From Desulfarculales bacterium UBA702 (GTDB taxonomy: Bacteria > Desulfobacterota > Syntrophobacteria > Syntrophobacterales > Syntrophobacteraceae), in the NCBI GenBank assembly GCA_002298165.1, contig DBMI01000058.1:1-35593 (forward strand): a DNA stretch of 35,593 nt. Direction: 5' to 3'. The position numbers were made by a program, and so were the translations under genes. The notes below the pieces were generated by a model that did no database searches, was not told the DNA's origin, and was given only the letters and a program-made list of their open reading frames with translations. Below, piece by piece: positions 24,183 through 33,973 of this stretch. Every line of letters begins with the position of its first letter. The stretch's first letter is position 1.

Positions 24183-25466
24183 CTATTTTTTTGCAGGCGC
24201 CTTTATCATGATGGAAATTGCAAGCGAAATGGCGACCAGGACAGCGGCTGTTGCCAGAGGTGCCATAAAGCTGCCGGTAGTCTGTTTCAGCCATCCACCG
24301 GTGAAGGGACCGGCAAACCCGGCGAATCCCCATGCGGTAAACAGAAGGCCATAGTTTGAACCCTGAGCGGTGGGCCCGTAATAGGCAAGGCTGCTCGATG
24401 GGAACAAGGTGAACATTGAGCCGTAGTTCCATCCCAGCACGATTGCAATCGCGTAGAGCAGAATATAGTTAGAAGATACCGGCACCATGGTAACCAGAGC
24501 CAGCATCTGCAAACCGAACACGCTTATGAAGCACTTCTTTGTCCCTATCTTCTCGATAATAGCGCCAATCAGAACCCTGACGGCGGCATTGGAAAAGGCG
24601 AACATGCTGATTGCGTAGGTGGCATACTCGTTTACGAGCTTTGGATCCAACCCCGCTGCTTTCAGACCGTCAAGTCCTATCGGCTTCAGGTGTCCGATAA
24701 CCATCAGACCTGCGAACGAACCGCAAAAATAGCTAAGATAAAGGAGCCAGAACTGGCTGGTGCTGCGGCTCTCTTCGTGAGTGAAATCCCTTCCCGTTGC
24801 TGCCGCGCCGGGCTTTGGTGCCGGAGGATTCCATCCCGCGGGCTTGTAGCCTGCCGGGGGGACCTTGAGGCACATCGCGCACAGCAAGGTCATTACACCC
24901 ATCAGTATGCCGACATAGAAATGAACATATCGCCATCCATCCTTGGTTCCGGGACTGCTCATCGTTTCGATGATCCAGTTGCCCAAAGGTCCCATGGTGA
25001 ACGAACCCAGACCAAGACCTACAACAGTAAAACCGGTGGCAAGCGCTCTTCTGTCAGGCCACCATTTCGGGGCGGTCGCAATGGGCGGCAGATAAATGCA
25101 GCCGCCACCAAACCCGGAAACCACACCAAAGAGAATAACATACTGCCAGAAAGCGGTAACAAACCCACATGCAATATAACCCAGAGTAAGAATGGCGCCG
25201 CCGGCCAAAACAACCTTTCGAGGGCCCACCTTGTCGCTGAACCTGCCTGCCGGAAAGGTAACCAGACCGAAGGTCAAGCAGCAAACTGCAAAAAACAGGG
25301 ACACTTCCCTCGCGGTAAGCTTGAATTCATTCATCAGAGGGAGATTGAAGATACTGGCCGCGTAGAGAAGAAGTCCGCAAACAGAGCTGCCAAGCACGCC
25401 GCCAAGGAGTGGAATCCAGCGGGGATAAGCTGACTCCGCGGTAACTGCAACTGTCGAATTCGCCAT
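24183..25466 (-). CDS. MFS transporter, oxalate/formate antiporter (OFA) family
   Basis: A 427-residue inner-membrane carrier with about 12 predicted helices. N-terminal half: LLGGVLGSSVCGLLLYAASIF, then the loop 2-3 motif GRFSDKVGPRKVVL (MFS signature) and GFGGGCIYLPPIATAPKWWPDRRALATGFTVVGLGLG, which is characteristic of OFA proteins. A central cytoplasmic loop (residues about 205-235) contains a Pro/Ala-rich stretch. Second half: IGAIIEKIGTKKCF, the repeat of the signature. ATG 25466 has AAAGGACC upstream. The substrate (oxalate, formate or another monocarboxylate) is not settled by sequence. Such carriers are common in syntrophic Desulfobacterota. Confidence 0.92.
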   Translation of the reverse strand: MANSTVAVTAESAYPRWIPLLGGVLGSSVCGLLLYAASIFNLPLMNEFKLTAREVSLFFAVCCLTFGLVTFPAGRFSDKVGPRKVVLAGGAILTLGYIACGFVTAFWQYVILFGVVSGFGGGCIYLPPIATAPKWWPDRRALATGFTVVGLGLGSFTMGPLGNWIIETMSSPGTKDGWRYVHFYVGILMGVMTLLCAMCLKVPPAGYKPAGWNPPAPKPGAAATGRDFTHEESRSTSQFWLLYLSYFCGSFAGLMVIGHLKPIGLDGLKAAGLDPKLVNEYATYAISMFAFSNAAVRVLIGAIIEKIGTKKCFISVFGLQMLALVTMVPVSSNYILLYAIAIVLGWNYGSMFTLFPSSSLAYYGPTAQGSNYGLLFTAWGFAGFAGPFTGGWLKQTTGSFMAPLATAAVLVAISLAISIMIKAPAKK

Positions 25467-26245
25467 GATAAGGTCCTTTCTAAGAATCCCAGATGATTTC
25501 GGTAATATTAAGCGATGATTTCATCCTCTGGTGCGATTTGAGCTCCACACCTCCTTTCATCTAGTAGTGGCGGATAGACCCATAAACCCCCGATAAGATC
25601 CCGGGCTATAAGGAACGCAATGGGCCAATGCAGGCCGATATTATAAAAAAATCAGAGAAGTAAGGAAGGTTATGCGGCCCGCGCCGCACGAAAGCAGCCT
25701 GTCCGAGGGTTCAGATGAATTCGGCTTTAATAAATAAGCCATTCGAAACTGGTGAGCTAGGAAAGGAAAATTTGCACGAGCATGAGCATGGAACACGAAC
25801 TTGAAAATCTGCTGGGCCCAAGGACCGGAGCAACCGCCTAAGCTATAATTCCTTAAAATAAAAGGGATATACGTCAAAGAGAAAGATGGCCGAAATATTC
25901 ACCTCTTCACTTAAAACGATTTGGCCGCTTTTTATTGCACACTAATCTTGCACTTGTCAAGCGCTAAGCATGCAAAGAAAACCTGAATTGTCGCTAATAG
26001 GTCGTTTCATTTCGGAACAGAGCCTTAAAAATCGATTCTGGCAGGACTGGATTGGGTTTTTGAAGTAGGACAGAGCCAAAAAATCACAGGTGTGGCATAT
26101 CATTTAAAAAATGTTTATCCTGCCAGAAACAGGGATTTTGGTACGAGAAGTAAGATGATTTTTGCGATGAGTATCGACTGGGGTTACAGCCTTCCCTACT
26201 ACTGGATCATTCTCATGTTGAGAAATTGGATATGGAGAAATCCTC
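25467..26245. other. Long intergenic region between divergent genes
   Basis: About 780 bases, AT-richer than its neighbours, between the divergent MFS and aminopeptidase genes. A perfect -35 hexamer TTGACA is present on the minus strand at 25960-25955, but the matching -10 is poor. A 78-codon minus-strand frame (25641-25877) has no start signal or motif support. Nothing else was recognised. Confidence 0.4.
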
Positions 26246-27358
26246 ATGCCTGAAAAACCTTTCCTGAAAAGAATGCAGAATTTCCGGCGGGCTATGTCCG
26301 AGCATAATCTGGACACCTTTTTCGTGGCGGTCCCTGAAAATCGTTTCTACCTCAGCGGCTACAAAGACGAAGACCTCAATCTGACGGAGAGCGCAGGATA
26401 TTTGCTGGTGAGCGCAACGGAAAAATATCTGGTCACCGACCCCCGCTACGAAGAGGCAGCCAAGCGTGAGGCCCCCGATTTCAAGCTGGCGATCTATACT
26501 TTTGGCCTTCCGCAGGTTTTGCCCGAGCTTCTGTCATCCTTAAAGACGGACAGGATCGGCATCGAATCGAATTTCCTCACTTTTAAGCGTTACACCGAGA
26601 TCAGGGAAGCCCTCGAAAAAGCTCGGCCAGGGGCCGAACTGGTTCCAACGGAGAACATGGTCGAGCAGTTCCGTGTAATCAAAGATGAAGCGGAAATAGA
26701 ACTTATACGCAAATCGACAGCCCTGACGGAGAGCGCTCTTTCCAAGGCGTGGAATACCATTTCCCCCGGAGTTACGGAAAAAGAGATAGCCTGGCTAATC
26801 GAGAAGACCATAAGAGAGGGAGGCGGTGAAGCCGTATCCTTTCCCCCGATAGTTGCCTCGGGCCCGAATGCTGCCCTTCCGCATGCAATACCCACCGAGC
26901 GCAAGGTGGCCAGGGGGGAATCGGTAATTCTTGACCTTGGGTCCAAACTGGACGGCTACTGTTCCGATATGACAAGGACATGGACGGGTGGCGACCCAGA
27001 CCCACGACTTCGCGAGATCTACAAAATCGTCCGTGAGGCCCAACTTGCGGCTCAGGACATTGCCTGCGCGGGAAAGAGTTCCGTTGAAGTGGATTCCGCA
27101 GCCCGCGACCTTATAGCAAAAGCCGGATATGGAGACCGGTTCGGGCATGGACTTGGACATGGAGTCGGACTTGCGGTTCACGAAAAGCCAGGCTTGCGAA
27201 AAATCGATCCCACCAGGCTTGAAGAGAACATGATCGTGACAATCGAGCCTGGTATATATCTTCCCGGCTTCGGAGGCGTTCGACTCGAGAATATGGTGCG
27301 TATAACCGCAACTGGCTGCGAACTGCTTAACAAAGAGGACTTTTTCTATAACTGGTGA
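26246..27358 (+). CDS. M24B aminopeptidase P / Xaa-Pro peptidase
   Basis: A 370-residue cytoplasmic metallopeptidase that removes N-terminal residues preceding proline or cleaves Xaa-Pro dipeptides. The creatinase-like N-terminal domain (1-145) includes NRFYLSGYKDEDLNLTES and LVTDPRYEEAA. The pita-bread catalytic domain has metal ligands Asp230 (VILDLGSK), Asp241 (GYCSDMTRTW), His305 (GHGLGHGVGLAVHE), Glu334 (TIEPGIYLP) and Glu348 (GVRLEN), all present. Size and the short N-terminal domain match bacterial YqhT/PepQ-like enzymes; choosing PepP over PepQ is not safe. ATG 26246 has GGAGAAATCC upstream. Confidence 0.93.
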   Translation: MPEKPFLKRMQNFRRAMSEHNLDTFFVAVPENRFYLSGYKDEDLNLTESAGYLLVSATEKYLVTDPRYEEAAKREAPDFKLAIYTFGLPQVLPELLSSLKTDRIGIESNFLTFKRYTEIREALEKARPGAELVPTENMVEQFRVIKDEAEIELIRKSTALTESALSKAWNTISPGVTEKEIAWLIEKTIREGGGEAVSFPPIVASGPNAALPHAIPTERKVARGESVILDLGSKLDGYCSDMTRTWTGGDPDPRLREIYKIVREAQLAAQDIACAGKSSVEVDSAARDLIAKAGYGDRFGHGLGHGVGLAVHEKPGLRKIDPTRLEENMIVTIEPGIYLPGFGGVRLENMVRITATGCELLNKEDFFYNW

Positions 27359-27405
27359 TGGGGAATTATAGAAACTATTAACAAGAAAGAGGATGGGATT
27401 ACCCA

Positions 27406-27438
27406 AAGGGGGGCCGGGTTCGCGTTATGGGCCCCCTT
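27406..27438 (+). terminator. Possible terminator after the aminopeptidase gene
   Basis: AAGGGGGGCC and GGGCCCCCTT form a 7-bp stem extended past a G-G mismatch, with a 13-base loop, about 48 bases after the stop. Only CTTCTC follows, so it lacks a true U-run. Confidence 0.4.
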
Positions 27439-27646
27439 CTCGGGGAAGCAAATGAGTACCAAAATAGCAAAATTAAAACTCTTACGGAATCCACTGGCAA
27501 CCCGTCACGGGATGAAAATTGCGGGATTCACAAAGTCCGGCATTCACTGCCGGGTATCTGGCAGCCAATGTCGGCGGAAGTTTTTGAGTGAGTTGAGCCC
27601 TGGGCTCTCCGGGTGAGGACAGGTAAAATCCGGCGCGAGAAAATTT

Positions 27647-27711
27647 GGGAGCGGCTTAGGGATTGGAGACTATCTTCGCAAGGGGCTTTCATCTCCGCTG
27701 TAGCCGCTCCC
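27647..27711. repeat. REP-like inverted repeat (GGGAGCGGCT)
   Basis: A 10-bp perfect inverted repeat, 27647-27656 with 27702-27711, encloses a 45-base spacer just downstream of the Lon-related protease gene. GGGAGCGGC-type palindromes are common REP ends. The rest of 27359-27728 holds no supported gene. Confidence 0.6.
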
Positions 27712-27728
27712 ACCGGAACTTGCTTAAA

Positions 27729-30209
27729 TCAGGATTTGGGCTGAGGTAAAGTAGCGCTGTCGTCCACCGCCTTCTTCCCATTCTCGCTTTCTTTTCCGAA
27801 ATTCTGCACAATCTGGGCAATTTCCCGGAGCCGGTCATCTATCTTTCTGAAAATCGTCCCTTCGGGATACGATCCGTCTCCCAGAACTACACCCGCTTCC
27901 ATGCCGGTCAGAATCTCAATTCCTTCCTCGATGGTAGAAACCGGCCAAATATTGAATTTGCCTTCCTTAACCGCATCAACAACCTCGGAGTCGAGCATGA
28001 GGTTCTTTATATTCTTGGAGGGGATAATCACCCCTTGCGATCCGGTGAGGCCTTTAAATTTGCATATATCGTAGAATCCCTTAATCTTGTGATTCACTCC
28101 GCCTATCGGCTGGACTTCGCCTTTCTGGCTCACGGAACCGGTCACGGCTATCCCCTGATAAATGGGAACGCCGGCTATCGCACTCAGAAGGACATAGAGT
28201 TCCGTGCTCGATGCACTGTCACCGTCGATCATTCCGTAGCTCTGCTCGAATGAGAGTGAAGCAGTCAATGCGATCGGCTTATTTTGGGCAAACCGTTCCT
28301 TAAGGAAACTGCTCAGCGTCAAAAGCCCTTTTGTATGAATTGTCCCACTCATTTTGGATTCACGGTCGATCGAGATTGTGCCTTCTTTTCCCACCGAAAC
28401 TGACGCAGTGATCCGGTTGGGCTGCCCAAATACGTGATCTCCAGTCATGAGAACAGACAATCCGTTTACCTGGCCGACTTTCCACCCATCCGTTTCAACC
28501 CAGAAAATATCTTTTTTGATTACTTCTTTTATCTTTTCTTCATAGAGGCTTGCACGGTACTTGCGCTTATTTATGGCCTCTTCAATATGAGAGCTTCCGA
28601 TCAGCAGCTTACCCTCCTGGCTCGCGAATAAATCCGCTTCGCTGATGAGATCGCCCACATCCTCGAGTTCGAGGGTTAGCTTTTCCTGGTTATCCGTCTG
28701 CTCCATTGCGTACTCTATTACCCTTGCCACACCCGTGCGGTCGAGGTGCATCAGGTCGTTCACGTCGCAATAGTAGGCAATGGCCCTGGCGTACTCCAGA
28801 ACCGTCTGGTCTTTCCTGTCCAGTTGACCATCCATGTGGGCCTTTACTTTGAACTGCTTGCGAAACCTATCGTCGTTAGAGTAGAGGAGTTGGTAGATTT
28901 CCGGGTCACCGGTTAGAATTATCTTCATCTTAAGCGGGATAGCCTCGGGTTTCAGAGATCGGGTCCCGAAAAAGCCGTACATCTCCCCCATATCCTCGAC
29001 CTTGATTTCGCCGTCCCGCAGGGCCCTCTGGATTGCCTCGTAAGAAACACTGGCCCTGAGAAGATCGATTGCTTTCATCATGAGATACCCGCCATTGGCC
29101 TTGTGCATCGCACCGGGTTTCAGCAAAGTGTGATCGGTTACAAGAGCGCCGAAAAAAGCCTGTTTTTCAATCGACCCAAAAAGATTGGGATATGCGGGAT
29201 TTGACTCGATGACCACAGGCGCACCTTTGGTTTCCGAGTTATCTATAAATGCATTGACCTCATATTTGCGCAGTTTCATTTCCTGAGTGGGCGCCGGCAT
29301 CTGCCCGCCCTGCGGCGGTTGCATTGGCATTTGGACTGCTGCTTCCTGGCCCCTTTTGAAATCATCCAGGTTCTCGAGAATATCTTCCTGAACCTGGGAG
29401 AGGTAGTCCAGTACCTGAGGTTCATCAATGAACCGGTCGTTGAGGCTCTCCATAAGCTGGCCGACGACAAACAGGACTATCTCCCGTTCGAGTCTGGAAT
29501 GGATTTGTTTGAATTCGGTTTCAGCCTGCTGAACTCGCTTTATTGTATCTTTCATTTTCTCCTGGAGATATTCACCCTTGGTCCTGAGTTCCGCGAGCTC
29601 GGGTTCGCTTAAGGTCTGTATCTGTTCTTGTGACAATGGCTGCCCGTCGGCTCCGGCCGCCATCATTGCCATCCCGACCTGCGTGAACTGGAGGACGAAT
29701 CCATTCATGTTCGCCTCCATGGAAAGTTCTTCTATAAGCTTACCTCTTTTTTGCTCAAAATCGGCATGGATCTCCTTATCTTTCACGCCATAATCATGGC
29801 CGGAAAGAATCTCGGGGATTTTCTCCTGCAGATTCTTTACCAGGGAACTCATTTCCTTCTGCAGCTCCCTTCCCCGGCCAGCCGAGAGGCTGATTGCCCT
29901 GGGTTTGTCCATTTCCTTAAAATTATAGACATAGCACCAATCGGGAGGACTGAGCTCATTGCCTGCCTGCTCCTCGATGAACGTCTTTGCAACGAAGGTC
30001 AGCCCAGCTTTCGAGGGACCGGCAATGAAAAGATTGTACCCTTTCTTCTTGATTTTCATCCCAAAACGGATGGCGTCGATTGCCCTCTCCTGTCCTACAA
30101 CCCTCATCTCGGGAGGCTGAAGCCCCTGTGTGCTGTCAAAGGGAAAGAACTGAGGATCAACCTTTGCACGGAGTTGTTCGACTGGAAGTTTTTCATGTTT
30201 ATTCATCAT
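27729..30209 (-). CDS. Lon-related ATP-dependent protease (COG1067 type)
   Basis: An 826-residue cytoplasmic protease. The N-terminal AAA region has FIAGPSKAGLT (62-71) where a Walker A is expected; the usual GxGKS/T lysine is missing. A helical insertion with coiled coil (about 120-300) is followed by a Walker B-like region (GGYLMMKAIDLL) and AAA lid. The C-terminal Lon-type peptidase domain has the catalytic Ser665 in GDSASSTE and Lys708 in GGVNHKIKGFYD. This order matches Lon-related proteins of the LonC/YcbZ (LonH) group rather than housekeeping Lon. ATG 30209 has AAAGG 8 bases upstream. It is probably monocistronic. ATP binding may be impaired, as reported for parts of this family. Confidence 0.92.
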   Translation of the reverse strand: MMNKHEKLPVEQLRAKVDPQFFPFDSTQGLQPPEMRVVGQERAIDAIRFGMKIKKKGYNLFIAGPSKAGLTFVAKTFIEEQAGNELSPPDWCYVYNFKEMDKPRAISLSAGRGRELQKEMSSLVKNLQEKIPEILSGHDYGVKDKEIHADFEQKRGKLIEELSMEANMNGFVLQFTQVGMAMMAAGADGQPLSQEQIQTLSEPELAELRTKGEYLQEKMKDTIKRVQQAETEFKQIHSRLEREIVLFVVGQLMESLNDRFIDEPQVLDYLSQVQEDILENLDDFKRGQEAAVQMPMQPPQGGQMPAPTQEMKLRKYEVNAFIDNSETKGAPVVIESNPAYPNLFGSIEKQAFFGALVTDHTLLKPGAMHKANGGYLMMKAIDLLRASVSYEAIQRALRDGEIKVEDMGEMYGFFGTRSLKPEAIPLKMKIILTGDPEIYQLLYSNDDRFRKQFKVKAHMDGQLDRKDQTVLEYARAIAYYCDVNDLMHLDRTGVARVIEYAMEQTDNQEKLTLELEDVGDLISEADLFASQEGKLLIGSSHIEEAINKRKYRASLYEEKIKEVIKKDIFWVETDGWKVGQVNGLSVLMTGDHVFGQPNRITASVSVGKEGTISIDRESKMSGTIHTKGLLTLSSFLKERFAQNKPIALTASLSFEQSYGMIDGDSASSTELYVLLSAIAGVPIYQGIAVTGSVSQKGEVQPIGGVNHKIKGFYDICKFKGLTGSQGVIIPSKNIKNLMLDSEVVDAVKEGKFNIWPVSTIEEGIEILTGMEAGVVLGDGSYPEGTIFRKIDDRLREIAQIVQNFGKESENGKKAVDDSATLPQPKS

Positions 30210-30478
30210 ATTTGAGACCTTTTCTCCGGTTTATGGTCTTTATCAGACCGTGCTGGTTAACGATATCTGGATTGATTCGACAGATATAGTGCCGGTCAAC
30301 GGAGATTAAGCAGGAAAGATAACTTTGTCGATGGGCAAATATAAGTAAATAGGAGGTGGGAGATACTATAGGGCCTTTACCCGAAAGCTTTAGAGACTGC
30401 CTGGCAGATTGAATGCCCCGAGTAATGCTGAAGCTGCCTGGTGTGAAGGATCCTTTGCAAACGGCCCAACACGATCTT

Positions 30479-31126
30479 TCATTGCATCATCTGCTTTCCG
30501 GCATCAGGGAAAAAGAGCGGCTGGGCGTATTTGTCTTTTCCGAATTCCGCTATTATCTTCTGAGTCTCGGAAGCAACCATGAATTCCACAAAGGCCTTTG
30601 CTCCAGGACCGTTTACCCTTTTGAATTTCACGGGGTTCACCACCATTACATGGTAGATATTGAAGAGGGCTTCATCGCCCTCAGAGAGGATCTCCAGCTT
30701 AAGTTCTTTTTTCCGTGCCAGATACGTCCCGCGATCAGCCAGTGTATAGGCCCCCTTATCAGAGGCAATTGTAAGCGTGGCGCCCATTCCCTGCCTGGAT
30801 TGCTGGTACCATTTTCCTGACGGCGCGATTTCAGCCCTCTTCCAGACGGAAAGCTCCTTTTTGTGAGTACCGGAGTCATCGCCGCGGGATATAAAAAGCA
30901 CCTCTTTTTCGGCAATGGCCTTGAAGGCCCCGGCACTTGGTTTCCCCCTTATCCCGGCAGGATCTTTAGGCGAACCTACAATAAAGAAATCACTGTGCAT
31001 CACGATTCGGTAGTTGATTACCGTGTTGGAATCAACAAGTTTTTTTTCGGCTTCGGGTGCATGGGCAAGGATAACATCGGCTTCACCTTTTTCTCCCAAG
31101 GTGAATGTGGAATTCCGCTTGTGCAT
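30479..31126 (-). pseudogene. tupA: 5'-truncated tungstate-binding protein (TupA-like)
   Basis: A 215-codon open frame matches the middle and C-terminal part of TupA-type tungstate ABC-transporter binding proteins: GEADVILAHAPEAEKK, then FFIVGSPKDPAGI, then ISRGDDSGTHKKE, then GMGATLTIASDKGAYTLADRGTYLA. The family's first 50-60 residues, including the signal peptide and the ATTTSTxxSGLL anion-binding segment, are missing; the DNA upstream in any frame does not encode them. A good ribosome binding site (AAGGAGAAAAG) precedes ATG 31126, so a shortened protein could be made, but it would lack an export signal and part of the ligand site. No tupB or tupC neighbours were found. Confidence 0.8.
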
Positions 31127-31697
31127 GACTTTTCTCCTTGCCTCTCCCGCGCCGGACTGACTCGATCAGGTCCTTGAATAGCAAACCATCAGGGCTTTTT
31201 CGCATTCGGCCTTTTAAATTCCTCACCGGATAGCGACCTTGCCTTTCTCACCTGCAATACTGGTCAACAGGACCTTTCCGAAACGTGCGATCCGGCTATG
31301 ACTGCAACATTAAATCTATTCCAGAGAATAGCTCCAGGGAATTAAATCTTTGATGCTGAGTTATTCTATAGCAATTACGTTTATTCTCTCATGGAAACGA
31401 TGAGATTTCCATCGAAACATCAACTTTCGAGCTTATAAAAAACTCTTATACATAACTCATAGAGTCTGAACAATAAGCTTCCAGGTTCCTGGGAAAGCGA
31501 ATCGGTGAACCGCTTGAGGGAAGTGGCCCATACGATCTATAATTCAAGGCAGGCCGCTTCGAAAGTTGCCATTAAAGCTTGTGCTCGAAATCACCAAACA
31601 TGGCTTAAGGCAAGGATCGTAATTAGATTGTAGTTGTGACGGATAACTGGAAGCCACTTTGTAAATACAGCACAACCAACGCTTTGGAGAAAAATCT
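31127..31697. other. Intergenic region, no gene recognised
   Basis: About 570 bases between the truncated tupA (minus) and the PhaC-like gene (plus). The part next to tupA does not encode the missing N-terminus. The segment 31370-31460 is AT-rich and probably contains the promoter of the PhaC-like gene, but no clear hexamers were chosen. Confidence 0.4.
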
Positions 31698-33323
31698 GTG
31701 TCTGAATTTTACCTGAAACCAGGAGACCGGGGAAACCTCCCCAAAAACATAAGTAAACTCAATTCAAGGATGCTGCAAGCATCTCTCAACATAGCACAAA
31801 GTAAATTTTCTTTCTGGATGGCACTGATGCGATATGCCTCCAGCTTTATTAACCCATACTGGTCTGCCCTGAGTCACTTCAGTGAAGCCGAGATGGACAA
31901 AGCAGGTCGAACTTCCCCTTTCGAAACGGCGCAGGACCTGATCGATCTTCTTCTTTTCGAAATGCAGATTGCAGCCAAGGGTACCATGGCCAGCATTTCT
32001 GCCCTTAACGACTACCATACGCGCGAACTGAGGGAAGTTCTCGCTGCCATTAGCAATTCGCTGCTCGATAACAACTCCGAGGACCTCCTTCGTTATTCCG
32101 AGCGGCAACTCGTGATAATGGACACATTGAATAACGCCTATCCCAAAGCAGTCATCGAAATTGAACCCGAATATGGTTTTCATTTCGATAACGGCGGCTA
32201 TATCAAGGTTGCCGAAACAGACCGGTTCGAACTTTACCAGGTGCTCCCAACTGATAAGAATGTCAGGGTTCGGAAAAACGCTAAACCGATGATTGTTCTT
32301 CCTCCCTATGTTCTCGGGGCAAACATCCTGGCCTTTTTACCCGCAGAGGGCAGGAGCTATGTACATGCTTTCGCTAACCAGGGAATACCTACATACATAA
32401 GAGTAGTAAGGAATATCGATACACATCCGGCGGTTCAGTTGATGACCGGTGAGGATGATGCTCTGGATCTTCGTTATTTCAGCGAAATACTGGTCAAAAA
32501 ACACAGCCGGCAAGTGACCCTGAACGGGTATTGTCAGGGGGGGTTCACGGCAGTAATCGCCGTGCTTTCGGGAGTGCTCGACAACCTGGTTGACGCTCTG
32601 ATCACCTGCGTGGCACCACTCGACGGCTCCCGCAGCAAGTCACTTGTCGAGTATATCGACCATCTGCCGTTCAGGTTCCGCGACTTAGGCTATGCACTCA
32701 AACGGCTACCCAATGGAAACCGTGTGGTGGACGGCAAAATCATGACCTGGGTATTCAAGCTGAAGAGCATCGAAAACGAAGCCCCTTTTCTGAGCTTTTA
32801 CCGCGACTTGATGATGCTCGACAAAGGCTGGGGGCAAACCGCCAGGATCAGCAAGGTTGCAGCCGCGATCAGCCACTGGCTGACGCACGACATAACCGAC
32901 CTTCCTTTCGAGATCACGAAGCTTAGCTTCGATTCCTATACGAAGCCGGTCACATCGGACGGTACTCTGCCTGTAAGGCTCTTTGGCCGGCCTCTGAATT
33001 TTAGGCGGATTGCTGAAAAGAAGATCAAGTGGCTGATCTGCATTGCGGAAAAGGACGACCTCGTTGATGTTGAGGCAGCTCTGGCACCGCTGGATTTTGT
33101 CGAAGCGGAGGTTGCAGTTTTCCCAAAGGGGCATGCATCGATTGCCACATCATGGTCACTGCCGGCATCCGAATGCAGCATCGAGAAAAAAAGTATGATG
33201 GGCTGTCCGGTGTCCTCGAAATTTGCCGCCAACTATGACGTGGCCCAACCTCGCAGCCCGGTACGTTTTCATCTGGACCTCGATGCCAAGCCGGAAAAAG
33301 AGAGACTACTGATCGAAGCCTGA
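31698..33323 (+). CDS. PhaC-like polyhydroxyalkanoate synthase family protein
   Basis: A 541-residue alpha/beta hydrolase-fold protein related to poly(3-hydroxyalkanoate) synthases. The lipase-like box is GYCQGG with Cys279 as nucleophile (synthases have GxCxGG); candidate Asp and His lie in EKDDLVD and KGHASI. The N-terminal roughly 150 residues are helical, as in PhaC. The region LPPYVLGANILAF corresponds to the PPxxNxxYILDL block of PhaC but is weakly conserved, so substrate and polymerising ability are uncertain. GTG 31698 has GGAG about 8 bases upstream. No phaA, phaB, phaE, phasin or depolymerase gene is nearby. A hairpin terminator follows at 33388. Confidence 0.83.
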   Translation: MSEFYLKPGDRGNLPKNISKLNSRMLQASLNIAQSKFSFWMALMRYASSFINPYWSALSHFSEAEMDKAGRTSPFETAQDLIDLLLFEMQIAAKGTMASISALNDYHTRELREVLAAISNSLLDNNSEDLLRYSERQLVIMDTLNNAYPKAVIEIEPEYGFHFDNGGYIKVAETDRFELYQVLPTDKNVRVRKNAKPMIVLPPYVLGANILAFLPAEGRSYVHAFANQGIPTYIRVVRNIDTHPAVQLMTGEDDALDLRYFSEILVKKHSRQVTLNGYCQGGFTAVIAVLSGVLDNLVDALITCVAPLDGSRSKSLVEYIDHLPFRFRDLGYALKRLPNGNRVVDGKIMTWVFKLKSIENEAPFLSFYRDLMMLDKGWGQTARISKVAAAISHWLTHDITDLPFEITKLSFDSYTKPVTSDGTLPVRLFGRPLNFRRIAEKKIKWLICIAEKDDLVDVEAALAPLDFVEAEVAVFPKGHASIATSWSLPASECSIEKKSMMGCPVSSKFAANYDVAQPRSPVRFHLDLDAKPEKERLLIEA

Positions 33324-33387
33324 ACACGCAGGAAGATTCAGAGGAACAATCGTCTTGTACATAGTTTCCTCCAGACCGGAATAAAAG

Positions 33388-33420
33388 AGTGGGATAGGCA
33401 TTTGAGCCTGTCCCGCTTTG
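33388..33420 (+). terminator. Terminator after the PhaC-like gene
   Basis: AGTGGGATAGGC and GCCTGTCCCGCT form a 12-bp stem (one G-U pair) with a 6-base loop, followed by TTGTCTT. It is 64 bases after the stop. Confidence 0.65.
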
Positions 33421-33973
33421 TCTTCCCTTGTTACCACTTTGTGTTCAAGTTGCGCCTGAATACCGATGGGTTCCGCTCCGCTTTATCCAATTTTGCTTAC
33501 CGTTTTTCGAAAACTATCTGGGCAAAAGTGCGTCCATACCTTGCCGGCACCAGATTTACTTGTTTCACGTTTCATAACCAACCAGCAAAATTGAAACGAC
33601 TCAACACCGCCGTATACCTATTGGCTGCTCAGATTCCATGTATTCGCGGCCAGCACAATGCGGGAAGTTCCTCGGCTTAAAGAATAAATCAGCTCAATAC
33701 AAATCATTTTGGTCCGATTAGCGTTAATATGTTATGGTTAGAGGCTACCCCGAGCCGTTGGAGGACTTCAAGTGGGTTAGGTGTCTTGCCGCACCTGATT
33801 TGCCTTGCCGTTTGGCCACCGCATTGTTAAAGTCCGCGGATCGGGAATCCCTTCCGGCTTACTTAAAGAATTTCTTGCGAACGCCATTCCTGTTGGCGGG
33901 CGCCGGTCCGTTCAGTAATCCGGGCTGGAGCTTTTCCTGGAGTATGAAAATTCGAATCAGCAAGGAACCCAAT
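33421..33973. other. Intergenic region upstream of ctpA
   Basis: About 550 bases. A 92-codon plus-strand frame (33402-33680) has no start signal or motif. The ctpA frame is open upstream to 33734 but lacks protease-like sequence before the signal peptide, so this part is treated as leader DNA. Confidence 0.45.

Noticed and set aside
31127..31330. Missing TupA N-terminus in another frame upstream
   Set aside because: All three minus-strand frames were read; none shows a signal peptide or the ATTTST-type segment.
33402..33680. 92-codon plus-strand frame after the PhaC-like gene
   Set aside because: It overlaps the terminator hairpin at its 5' end and lacks a start signal or motif.
33734..33973. 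80-residue N-terminal extension of ctpA
   Set aside because: The signal peptide and a clear ribosome binding site mark ATG 33974 as the start; the extension has no homology to S41 proteases.
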